Assembly (NCBI RefSeq): GCF_028389875.1
Contig: NC_084671.1
Coordinates: 2,240,501-2,304,500, forward strand
Direction of reading: 5' to 3'
DNA: 64,000 bases
DNA from: Rhea pennata
Taxonomy: Eukaryota; Chordata; Aves; Rheiformes; Rheidae
The position numbers and the translations under genes are program-made. The stretch's first letter is position 1. Each line of letters begins with the position of its first letter. This document shows, in pieces, positions 8,869 to 18,731 of this stretch. The notes under the pieces are model-generated. The model was not told the DNA's origin. It was given only the letters and a program-made list of their open reading frames with translations, and made no database searches.

Positions 8869-9017
8869 CTTTGCAAAGCCGGCCCCTTGTTCCCGGCGAA
8901 TTACCTCCCCTCGGAGCGCTGAGTGGACCCCTTCTCCGCGGCCGCGCCGCGCCGCGCCGCCCGCCGCGGGGCACTGCGGCCAGGGCGAGCGCCGCCGCGC
9001 ACCGCGCACCGCGCCGC

Positions 9018-9036
9018 CCTAATTAATTTAATTAGG
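9018..9036. promoter_or_regulatory. Palindromic double homeodomain site upstream of SHOX2
   Basis: CCTAATTAATTTAATTAGG is a perfect palindrome with 9-bp arms around one base. It contains two TAATTA cores embedded in otherwise GC-only sequence, 150 bp upstream of the TATA box. Paired-type homeodomain proteins, SHOX2 included, bind TAAT-based palindromes. It is therefore a candidate auto- or cross-regulatory site. Confidence 0.6.
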
Positions 9037-9254
9037 CGCGGGCCCGGCGCGAGGGTCCCGGGCGAGCGCGGCGCGGGCAGCGGGGCCGGCGCTGCAGGGG
9101 AGGGGCCAACGCGGCGGGCGGCGGGGGCCGCGCAGGCTCCGCCAGCGCGCAGCGCGCCCGGCGCCTCCCCGCGCGCCCCCGCGCAGCGCCGCGCCCGCAC
9201 CCGCTGCCCGGCCGCGGAGCGCAGAGCCCGAAAAGTTGCTCCGTGGCCGCGCAA

Positions 9255-10440
9255 ACCCGGCGAGTAAATCGCAGCCTAATTGGCAGTGAGAAATGCGGGC
9301 GCATCGTTAGCGTTTCCTCATACGGCAAATTTAGGCATCAGATTAGACAGAAATTACGCTATTTATTGCTAACGCTGATTTTTTCCTTTGTTGTTTAAAT
9401 CCCATTAAGATAGTACTTTTATTGACAGAAGTCATCTATTTTACACCTTCGGTAGAATTCTAATAAATTATTCAAAATTGTTTAACTCTTGCTTAGGTAT
9501 TGATTTTTCATTTGACCTTTCGAAAGATGACTTTACATAAAAGAGTGTTTATTTACTAGAACAGGTACAGTATTTAGAATGTAATTACCATTTCTTCCGA
9601 TCCAATTATGCATGCTTCGGCCACAATGGGCCATAATTTACTTTTACTCTGTTTTAGCATTCTCGGAAAACAAAACAGGTCACGCCATCATTAAAAGACA
9701 GTCCTTTCGCTCCGGTCTATCCCCCCTGACGTTTTTGATTCTGCAAAGTATCGGGCTGCGAGACGGCAACGGAATAAGATCGGCGTGTCGTTACGGACTT
9801 TGAAGGTGCGAGGGGAGATGGTTAGCGCGGCTCCCCCGCCGCTGCGTTAGGTGCATCCCTAGCAAAGACTTCCCAGTCACACCGAAAGGACCACTGGGCT
9901 GGGAAACTAACGGTAAAGTAACAAAATTGGTCCGAAGACAGAGAAGCCCCCGCGGAAACGGCTTCCCGGGAGCGCGGGCAGCGCGCCCCTCGCCGCCTCC
10001 GCGGCCGCAGCTCCCCGCGGAGCTGCCCGCGGCCCCGTGCTCGCTGCAGCGCGCTGCCCCGCAGCACAGCCGCCCCCGGCCCAGGTGCTTGCACGGAGCC
10101 GGGGAGGGGGACGGGGACGCTTTCCTTTCTGTCGAGGGGTGGGGGGATAACTCAAGGAAACGGGAATGCCAGGAAATAGCGAGCCTCTTTAATTACTTTT
10201 CGCTTAAATGAAAAACTATAAATTTTATTTTCTCTCCCCTCCCCGGAGCCCCGCCGCCGCCTCCTCCTCTGCCTCCACCGGCCAAAACCATGTCCCTAGC
10301 TGAGGAAATAATTTGCGCCCAGCCTCCTAAGCCCATCACCTCCAGGGAAGGCGAAACGCAGCGCTTTCAAGCAATTTGCAAATAAATCATTGCAATTTTA
10401 ATCAGAGCGCACCCTCCACAGCCAGAGACCCGTGGCTTAT
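9255..10440. promoter_or_regulatory. SHOX2-RSRC1 inter-promoter region, probable regulatory sequence
   Basis: The sequence switches abruptly from GC-rich to AT-rich at 9,260 and stays so to about 9,700, with many TAAT/ATTA and TTTATTG-like cores and no repeat. A second similar patch, with AGCAATTTGCAAATAAATC, lies at about 10,205-10,430 after a GC-rich segment. Position between two divergent promoters and this texture suggest shared proximal regulatory elements. No conservation test was possible. Confidence 0.45.
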
Positions 10441-10599
10441 TCCGACGCTTATGGCTGCAGAAGGGGCGTGAACGTGGCGGCCTGGCGGCGGTGGGGGAGC
10501 CCCGGCCCGGCGCCCCGGCCCCGGCCCCCGCGGGCGCGCATAGCGCTGCGCTGCGCGGCGGCTCCGCTGCGCTGCGCTGCGCGGCGCAGCGCTCGGCCA

Positions 10600-10757
10600 G
10601 CCCTCGATCGATGCCTCTGCGCTCCGCCGCGCTGCCTGGCCGCGTGGATGCGCTCGGCGATGGCTTGGCTCTGCCTGCCGCCCCAGGAAGGCGCTGCGCT
10701 CAAACCGGGCAGCCGCGGGCTGGGCCGGGCCGCGCCGCGCCGCGCCGCGCCGCTCAG
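10600..10757 (+). other. RSRC1: Possible RSRC1 first non-coding exon
   Basis: A CAG|GTAACC donor at 10757/10758 is the best splice donor I saw in the island. The exon would end in a run of GCGCC pentamers. Its 5' end is a guess. Other donors in the island cannot be excluded. Confidence 0.25.
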
Positions 10758-10871
10758 GTAACCGGGAGGGGCCCGCGGCCGCCCCTGCCGCCGCGGGGGC
10801 CGGGGGCTGGGGGCTGCCTGCCGCGGGGCGCGGGCCGCGGCCTGAGGGGCGGCGGGCCGGGCCGGGCTCGC

Positions 10872-10885
10872 GTTGCCATGGCGAC
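10872..10885. promoter_or_regulatory. RFX X-box-like motif in RSRC1 island
   Basis: GTTGCCATGGCGAC differs by one base from the palindromic X-box GTTGCCATGGCAAC bound by RFX factors. It lies immediately before the CCCAGG repeat. Confidence 0.5.
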
Positions 10886-10886
10886 G

Positions 10887-10936
10887 CCCAGGCCCAGGCC
10901 CAGGCCCAGGCCCAGGCCCGGCCCGGCCCGGCCCGG
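10887..10936. repeat. CCCAGG hexamer / CCCGG pentamer tandem array
   Basis: Five CCCAGG units pass directly into CCCGG units, giving a 50-bp perfect short tandem repeat in the RSRC1 promoter island. Its length probably varies between individuals. Confidence 0.9.
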
Positions 10937-11861
10937 CGCGGTTTCCCCCTCGGGCCGAGGCGGGCGCCGCGGTTCTCGCCGCAGGCCCCTCGGCCGCTGT
11001 GTGCCCGCTGTGGCCGCGCCGCCGCCGCCGCGGGGGCTAAGCCGGGAGCCGCCGTGCCTTGCCCTTTCCGTCCCGATTTTGTGCGTTTGTCCCCAAACCG
11101 TTACGAGCGGGGAGCGCCTTCGTGGCTTGATGGCTGTTGCACCCGCAGCTGTCCTTGCCACCCCCAGTAAAGCTCTTTTTCAGCTCTTAGCATGACAAGA
11201 GAAAACTGTTAGTTTTTCTGTTAGCTGAACTTTATTCAACTCTCCTCATGTGTGAGAACTTGCCCGGAAGAAAGCGTGCGGTGTTGTTCCGTATGTGCCG
11301 TGCTTGTATACCTGTCTGTCTGTACACGACGTGTTTCTACCAGCAGCACTCAGACTAGGCATTTTCGCGTCGCAGTTCGCTAACCGCAGCTCCGAAGGTA
11401 CTTGCTCCGCGCTTAAGTGCGACGAGCGCTTCTTGGAATGCTCCGGCTGTTTGTTCCGATGATTTAGGGCCAGTTTTAAATTTGTTGTTATTTGAAGCTG
11501 TTCAGCATAATCCTTTAGCGAATGAGTATGGATGGTGTCTAGAGCTTGATTTGATGGAAGTATTAGAAGTTGCATCATAAAGTTCATATATGCTTAAAAA
11601 AATCCCGAAGTTTTTCTTCTGAAAAATTTTACTACTTACATTCTTGCTGTCTAATCAAAAATTGGAGCAAATGCTGATTGGTTTTGCTCTTGTCAGCTTA
11701 TTGTGGCTGAGCTAAATTGAGAATCTTCATGGTTCTTATTGCTTTCAAATATGAAAAATGTAGTCACGCTGTGGAAAACCAGTTAGAACTAAGTATTGAG
11801 CAAAAGGCAGGTTGTGGAGGCAGTCTCTCAATAGATGAGCACACTTACTGGGGTTTGAGGA

Positions 11862-11951
11862 CTTGGGACTATTTCCAGCTTTGCTATTAGCATCCTGGAT
11901 GACCATGGGCACATCGTGTCTCCTTAAGGCTAGCTTCTATGATTCTATGAC
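11862..11951 (+). mobile_element. MIR-like SINE remnant followed by CR1-like tail
   Basis: The segment TTTCCAGCTTTGCTATTAGC through GGATGACCATGGGCACATC resembles the MIR core (CTGGCTCTGCCACTTACTAGC, TGTGACCTTGGGCAAGTCA). It is followed by TTCTATGATTCTATGA, the 3' octamer-type tail of CR1 elements. Both are short and diverged. Confidence 0.45.
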
Positions 11952-13510
11952 TATTTTTGTTAATATTTAACTTTGAAATCTAGAGATGTGAACTTGGATT
12001 TAAGAGTGTCACTATTAAAAATTGTTCATTTGTGATTTTGAATTGAGGCAAACTTTCTTGAAGTTCACAATCAAAGTCTTTGAAAAATACCTTTGACGTT
12101 GTCAAAGAGAAGTCCTTTATTTAGCCAAAGTATAGTGTTATGGCATGTCCAGTGCCAGTGGAGTCTTGTCCCTATGGTGTATATTTTACTGTAACAAAGT
12201 AACTGAATTTCTGTGATTCTTCACTCTCTAGTTTTTTTGTTTGTTTGTTTTTCCTAAGATAACCAGTTACGGTAGCTGTGTTGGTAGATGTAATTTGACT
12301 ATTTCTCCTACAGTGATCTGGAAACTTGACTAAGAGAAAGAGAGACCGTTAGATAAGTATTTAATAGCAACAACAGGTTGTTGCTTGCGAAACAGTCATC
12401 TTATTGTCTTTTGTGATCAAAACTCTTTGTCTACCAAAAACATTTTTTTGAGTGGGGAGAGTTTCCATATAAAGTGCAGTCTTGGCGGGGATACATGCAA
12501 AGACACACTTTATTCTGTACACACTGGAACTGTCTGAGATAAGCTTTTACACTCTGTCTGTTTATCATCTCCCCTTTTGGGGGATCAATGTTGCATTTGC
12601 TTTTAATATTCTGAATCCCATTACCTAGGCAATGAGCATGTTCATCAGGAACTTTGAATAAGTTTTACTTCAGTTAGCATTGTTTTCTCGCTGGGGCTTG
12701 TCAAGTACTATCTCATCCTGAGTCATTGATTCTCCCGATATATGTATGAGCACAGCTTAGCAGGAAAGAAGGGGTTACTAAGGTGCTCGCAGTATTTGTT
12801 CCATCAATGCTTATGTAATTGGTTAGAATTTCTTCAGAGGTCTTGTTTGCAGAGATGCTATATAAACAGTGTATGTGGTTAATGATTACTGCAAGCCACT
12901 TGTAACCAATTTCTTAGTAACTAACAAACATAAACTATAATAAAGACTTGATTTCAAATAAATGTGGAGGTTATTTTGTCTTATAACTTCTGTCTGATTG
13001 TGATAACTAAAGATTATATCATCTAATTGGATATTGTGCTGAAGCATAGCCTGCTGTATCAATGTTTACTGGGTAACAGGCTCTGTGATTAAAACTAGCT
13101 ATATTATCTTCTGACAGTCTACATCAGTAAATGCAATAATAATTTGAGACTGATGTTCATGGAGAAGTATTTACTCAAAATAATTCTAAAAACTGCAAAA
13201 CAAGTTTGGATAAGGTCAGATCAATTATTGTATGTTTATTATATTGTAACGTGTACCTTACTTTGTTTAAATACTGCAGGTCTGTCTTTTCTTTCTCTCT
13301 CTCTCTCTCTTTTTTAAGAAATATCTGTTGCTTATTTCCTCCTTTACCTATCTTCTCCTTTGCATTTTTATATTCAGTGTCGGGAAGTTTACTTAGCTAT
13401 ATGCAGGTGAGCTTAATAGCATTGTTTATAACTTTGTCAAATGTAAGGAATTGGTTTGAAATTTGATGCTGGTGTTTCCCCTGGCAAAATGTGTGCCATG
13501 AAAGCATGCA

Positions 13511-13556
13511 GTTATTTGTTTTAATTTCAACTTGAGTTGAAATTAAAACAAATAAC
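13511..13556. repeat. Perfect palindrome, 22-bp arms, 2-bp spacer
   Basis: The arm GTTATTTGTTTTAATTTCAA-CT (13511-13532) is followed by TG and then its exact reverse complement (13535-13556). It can form a 22-bp hairpin or cruciform. No transposon ends or target duplication were apparent. Confidence 0.95.
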
Positions 13557-16500
13557 ATCTGAAGTGTGAGTTTCTAGGAATAAGACTTCTTTGAGTTAGA
13601 GGAAAAGGGGAGGGAAGAAAAAAAAAGTCAGGGGACCTTTCTTTTAGATACTGCAGCAAACCTGTGCTCCAGAACAGGGATTTAAAACTTACCAAGTCCA
13701 GCTGTTAGTCATCCTATTGTGAAGCTGTTTGGTTTTGGACAAATTGTAAGCTTTCAAAAAGTTGCGGTTTGCATACATTTGGTAGAGCTTTCAGAAATAT
13801 TTAAATAGCTGATTAGTTTGATGGTCCAGCTTGGGCTTCAGCATGAGTACAGCTGTCGAGGGTCCTCATATCTTGAGACAGCATCTTCTAAACTCTGTTT
13901 GTTTCTGTTTGACCAGACCAGTTTGATTTGAATTCAGAAGTGGGTGATGGAATACACTGAGGCTGGATGAGGACCACCAAGAGGGAAGATTAGAGCTGAG
14001 AGGTGGACCAGAGCCAGCCTCACTGATGGGAGGAATCTCTCCCCACAGAAGTCTGGAATGTAACTGGAGCATTACCATTCATCTGCTGTCAGCAATTGCT
14101 AATAAAACTCTTCCTTCTCCTTCTAGTACTGCTCTATAGTCATGATTTTAAAAAACAAAACAAACAAACAAAAAAACCCAACCCCCTCAAAAAAAATTGC
14201 TGTTACTGGGAGTTACTTTAATATGATGCAACCGATAGCCCACAGACTGCTGCTTGCCTGCTGTTTTTCAAATGAAGTGGAGAATAGTAAACACTTAACT
14301 GCTGATTCTTGTGCCTCACCAGGCATTGAGAACCTTCTATTCCCCTGTGTCTGCCTATAAGAAGCAGGAGTTGGCAGGAGCGTATCACCTATTGCAAATG
14401 CATTTGACCTAATATTTACATCTGAGGAGTGTAAGGGTAAGGAGCCTTAAAAATGGGATTCAGCCTCCGTAGCTGTAAGAGTGAACTGTCTTACGTCACT
14501 CTGTTAACTCAGTGGTAGAAATCTTTATGGTGAATCTAGACACTTTGTCTTGAAACATACGGTTAGAAAAAGCCCATAAGCTTCAGCATATGATGCCATA
14601 TAGTGAATTTTAATTTTTTTCTAATGTACTTTTTTAAAAAAATAAGAAGCTATATATGGATGCATTCAGGCCCTGTGCTTTAATGGCTATTACTTTCAGA
14701 CAGTTATTTAAAAGATGGGAAATACCAAAACTGAGCATTCTTAGTTTACCTCCTTGGTTTGTGGATACTGTTACACGGTCTTGTTTGTGGAAACTGTTTA
14801 TTGACCGTTGTTGACCCATCAAAACAATTCTTCCATCCATGAGGCTTCAGCTGATGTGACCAATCTATGCTGACAATCCCCTTTTCCAGGTCAGTTCATG
14901 GATATGGCGGGAGTAAGCTGTAGCCGGGCAGAGTGTTAGCCTGATACAGGTCTTGATAATCGACTGTTTTCAAGTGCTATGCTTATAGGAGGTGTCTTTA
15001 CAGGAAAACAAGTGTGATATGATGAAGGATTGTTTAAAGACCCCTGGTAAATGATAGTGCCTGCTACGCTAGTTTGTCAGCTACCTATATGTTCCCAAGA
15101 TAACCCCGTGAGAGAGGACTACTAGGACTCGTATATTATCCCAAGATCAACGGCCTGCTTCTGGCAACCTGTTTGTAGGTGAAAACCCTAGAACATGCAA
15201 GGTATCAGTCACCCACGTGCCTTTGTCCTGTCGCTCTTCCACGGTAAACCCAGTGCTTCCTGGAACTACTGAGGCTTGAGTCTGTGAAGTAGAAACGTTT
15301 TGTCTGTGTACAGCAGGGCTGGCCACATAATAAAAAAGCCCACAGCATCTAGTTATTCTTTGGTCCTGAACACCTAACGGAGATTTACGTAGTATGTGTC
15401 ACTAGCTTGATATGCTTCTTAATCCAGTTATGTGTCCAAATGAAAAAAAAAACTGATGGCAGAAAAAGAAGGAAGCTAAACAACAGATGATATATATGTT
15501 GAAGTGTAATGTTCTGGCTCATAACAATATCTGCATCAAGTGGTGAATATCTCAGCAGAAATGTCTTTTGTACTCCATTTCTCTGGTTTCTTTCATTTAT
15601 CTTGCTGTCATGAACCTTGATTTGTGAGCTTTTAACTTAAAATCTGTGCATTGTGGTTTCATCTTTATGAACAGTTCTACTTAAGTTTGAGATTCAGGTT
15701 CATCTTCATTTGAAGATTGTTCTATCAATACATATTTAAAGAGTTTTATTTTACTGTTCAATAAGTGTTAGTATCTTAGAGCTCTGTAAAGCTTTTACTA
15801 GTGGTAGAAAAAAAATAAAGTAACTGCACAAGATAGTGTGTTGATACGAGTTAACCTTCCTCTACAGAATTATATATTAATGTCGTATTTACTTAAGATA
15901 AAAAATATATATATATTTTAAAGATCATTTTATCTTAAAATCTGCTTGGAATAACTTTAAGACATTCAAAATAACATTTTATTTTAAAAAATAATCTTGC
16001 ATGGCAGAACATAGCATCCTTCTAGAGTTCTGCTGCTTTAGATGCCTGGAGATCTGCTGATTTTAGTTGAATATTTCAAAAATATTTTGCTTATATTGTT
16101 ATATTGAATGCACCATTCTAAAATACTGAAAACTGAAACTATTGAGAATTGAGGTAGGTATACAAGGAATGTGGCAAAGCTTAGTCAAGACTAATTTGTT
16201 GGCACTCCTGACTGCAGGAATGGCATCAGTAGCTCCAAATTGCATACTTGAGAGCCATGTGCGATCCTCAGAGGTTTGGATGCATAGGAATGAGAGTTAC
16301 ATAGCTGTCGTTTTGATTGTAATAATAGAAAACTTTTATAAATGCCAAGGAAAATCTGAGTACATGCCATCTTTATTTTGGTTTAAACAATTGTTGGATA
16401 AAATACGGAAGTCATGAAGTAGAATTTAGGTTCAGGACTTGGCACTTTCCAGGAGAACGTCCCTGTGAGCGGGGACTCGTGCTTGCGGTAGCACTCTTGC

Positions 16501-16894
16501 TCTAGGATTCAGGCAGCCCTTACAACACAGTAGACCAGCTTCTGCAGGATGCGAGCAGTGTATTGTGACCAGAGCTTCACCTGCAGGCTTGCTGTGTCTC
16601 TAGCTTAGTTTTTAACTGGTATTCCATTAAACTCAGCATTGTCTGTGTATTTGTTAAACTTTGAATGTAACTACTTGGAAGACTCCCTTGGAAAATTGGT
16701 GACGGTACACTGGCTTTGTGAATGCCATACTGCACAGGTGTTTAGATGTGTCAGTGTAGGGTGGTAGCAGATAAGATCATGTGCAGAATCTGAATTTTAG
16801 CTGTCTTGGGAGCTTAAGGGTGAAAATACAGGTTTAAGAGACTTTTATCTGTGGGCTAAGCAGAGGTTTTTATCAGTCATACTCCTTTGACCTA

Positions 16895-16956
16895 GGGTTG
16901 GACTGGATGATCTCTGAAGGTCCCTTCCAACCTCCACCATTTTGTGATTCTGTGAA
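16895..16956 (+). mobile_element. CR1 LINE 3' end
   Basis: The segment GGTTGGACTGGATGATCTCT, then GAAGGTCCCTTCCAACCTCC and a GTGATTCTGTGA tail is the hallmark 3' end of the avian CR1 non-LTR retrotransposon. Only the tail is clear, as expected for the strongly 5'-truncated copies typical of birds. It is the best single marker of an avian genome here. Confidence 0.9.
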
Positions 16957-17038
16957 AGGCCTGAAGTAATCAAGACTTGTATTTGCATGTAAGCCTAAAT
17001 GTCCTTAACAGTGAATTTCTTTTTTGTTCTGTTTTCAG

Positions 17039-17079
17039 TCTGTCCTGGAGATTAGCGTGTGCTGCCAAGGCGATAAAAG
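17039..17079 (+). other. RSRC1: Candidate RSRC1 5' UTR exon (41 bp)
   Basis: A strong acceptor (TTTTTTGTTCTGTTTTCAG, AG at 17037-17038) and a donor (AAAAG|GTATGA) bracket 41 bp with no ATG. The position upstream of the first coding exon and in the right direction suggests a non-coding leader exon. It is not confirmed by any transcript. Confidence 0.4.
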
Positions 17080-17427
17080 GTATGAAGAGCCAAAGTTTGT
17101 ATGCAGAAAATTTAACTTTTACATGCTAGAAATGTGAGGGCCCATAGTATTTCACTGTTGGTTAAAGACAGATAATGCTGTGATAAAATATATGCATGAT
17201 CTAACTTCTACTGTTGATATGAACATTAAAGAACTACTCCTAGTACAGAGGTGGTTAGGGAGACTTAAAATAACTGTTTATTCTTGGGAAGAAGGCCTCT
17301 TACTAAATGCCATTAGTTAAAGTGCTTGAAGAGGGAACTTAAGTCTTGGATGTATAGGGGTAGTGTTGCTCTATCAAAAAGTAGTTTTAAAACACTATTT
17401 ACTTTTTTACATCCTGAAAATTTTGAG

Positions 17428-17613
17428 AAATATAATTTATTATTTAATTATATAATATATAATATATAAATTTATTTATTATTTATTTATATATTATATA
17501 TTTATTTATAATAAATTTATATTTATAAATAAATATATTTTATTATATATTTATATATATAATATATATAATATATATAAATAAATATATAAGAAATATA
17601 ATATATTATTTAA
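17428..17613. repeat. AT-only low-complexity tract
   Basis: About 185 bp are made almost only of A and T in TATA, TTTAT and ATAA units. It is self-complementary at many offsets and probably unstable in length. Confidence 0.9.
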
Positions 17614-18185
17614 TCAGAAGATGATGGCAATAAAACTGATCTTTTTTGAGTTCCAAAGAAGGAAAGATATTTGTCTTTGTAACAGTTACATGAGGTAGTA
17701 TACAGGCTTTTTTGTTGACAACTCTATTAGCAAAGTCTGTAAATTTGAAACTTTATCCAAGTAAACATCTTGGAATGGCACTTTCCAGGAGAATGTCTGA
17801 AGTCCAGTATTTTTAGATCTGATTTGGGGGTAAAGCCATTTAAAGTTGAGTGTTTAAACTAAGAGCCAAAATCAGCCTAGTGCTAGTATAAAATAATTTT
17901 AAAATAGCTTTCTAGAAAATATTTTCTAATTATGACAAGGAGAAACAAAAAGATACATAAAACACAGCAGCAAGTAGTTGTTGATTTCAGTTACTGATGT
18001 AACTGCATGCATTTTTCAAATTGTGCAATTAAGATAATTATCTTACTTTATAACTTTAAATTAAACATTAAATATACTGTAATAATGACTGCATATCACC
18101 TTAACGTGAAATTTCAGGTATCAGAAGTACCTGCATACACATTACTCCAAAAATTTCTGAAAAATTAACAACTAGTTTATACATT

Positions 18186-18256
18186 TTTAAACATAGATAA
18201 AGGAAAACGTTTTGATATAATAATGGATTTTATCAAAACTTTTATCTATGTTTAAA
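18186..18256. repeat. Imperfect inverted repeat upstream of RSRC1 first coding exon
   Basis: TTTAAACATAGATAAA followed by GTTTTGATA (18186-18217) pairs with TATCAAAAC and TTTATCTATGTTTAAA (18231-18256). The only interruption is a bulge of about six bases, with a 13-base loop. It lies about 280 bp before the exon acceptor and could fold in the pre-mRNA. Confidence 0.85.
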
Positions 18257-18536
18257 TAATTGAGATACGTTTTGAGAAAGTTTAGAACAAATAATCAATA
18301 CCATAATAAATTTATGTAAATTTACTGACAGTGTAAATTTCAAGTTACTTGGCAATGTGAGATTGACACATTATGCAAAAATAAAATAAGGATTTAGATA
18401 TAACCACCAAACTTCCTGTCCACATGAAAATTAAAAAAGGTATTATGCTATATCTCATATGTATAACATATTATTATATAATGCAATGTAGACACAGAAG
18501 ATTTTTTTACAACTTAGAATTTTTGTTTCTACGTAG

Positions 18537-18731
18537 TCTAAAAATGGGGCGTCGCTCATCAGACACAGAGGAAGAGAACAGAAGCCGAAGAAAGAAGAAA
18601 CATCGCAGACGTTCATCTTCAAGTAGCTCCTCAGACAGCAGAACATATACCCGTAAAAAGTCCGGAAGGAAGTCAAGGTCAAGGTCACGGTCTCGAGATC
18701 TCCAGTCTCGTTCACATTCTTATGAGAAAAG
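18537..18731 (+). CDS. RSRC1: RSRC1 first coding exon
   Basis: The acceptor TTTGTTTCTACGTAG ends at 18536; seven non-coding bases precede the ATG at 18544. The exon encodes 62 codons plus two bases ([20 protein letters not shown], then a seven-serine tract and [12 protein letters not shown]) and ends AAAAG|GTGCAT. The residues match mammalian RSRC1 closely over the first 40 positions. Confidence 0.95.

Larger units (their letters stand above)
6845..9260. other. SHOX2 promoter CpG island
   Basis: CpG dinucleotides are dense from before exon 2 to beyond the TATA box, with many GC-only stretches. CpG islands of this size are usual over developmental transcription-factor promoters and are typical targets of Polycomb control. 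The boundaries are estimated by eye. Confidence 0.8.
10440..11110. promoter_or_regulatory. RSRC1: RSRC1 promoter CpG island
   Basis: This is a second CpG-rich block, ending sharply at about 11,110 where AT-rich intron-like sequence begins. It contains GC pentamer runs, an X-box-like motif and a CCCAGG repeat. It is the only CpG island between SHOX2 and the first RSRC1 coding exon, so the RSRC1 promoter and first exon most likely lie here. The exact start site cannot be read from the sequence. Confidence 0.6.
10758..17038 (+). other. RSRC1: RSRC1 first intron (inferred)
   Basis: After 11,110 the sequence is AT-rich with no supported reading frame. It holds a MIR-like plus CR1-tail-like fragment (11,862-11,951), a CT run at about 13,296-13,310, a perfect palindrome (13,511-13,556) and a CR1 tail (16,895-16,956). 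A somewhat GC-richer, unclassified stretch lies at 14,860-15,310 and could be an old retroelement remnant. I see nothing else to name. Confidence 0.55.

Noticed and set aside
7762-8922. 386-codon plus-strand open frame over the SHOX2 promoter and exon 1
   Set aside because: It is antisense to real SHOX2 coding and leader sequence in a CpG island. Its [10 protein letters not shown]-like peptide at 8194-8225 in an overlapping frame comes from the inverted repeat, not from a second gene.
14860-15310. Possible retroviral LTR or other insertion
   Set aside because: Slightly GC-richer than its surroundings, but no terminal inverted bases, primer-binding site, polyadenylation arrangement or coding motif could be found.
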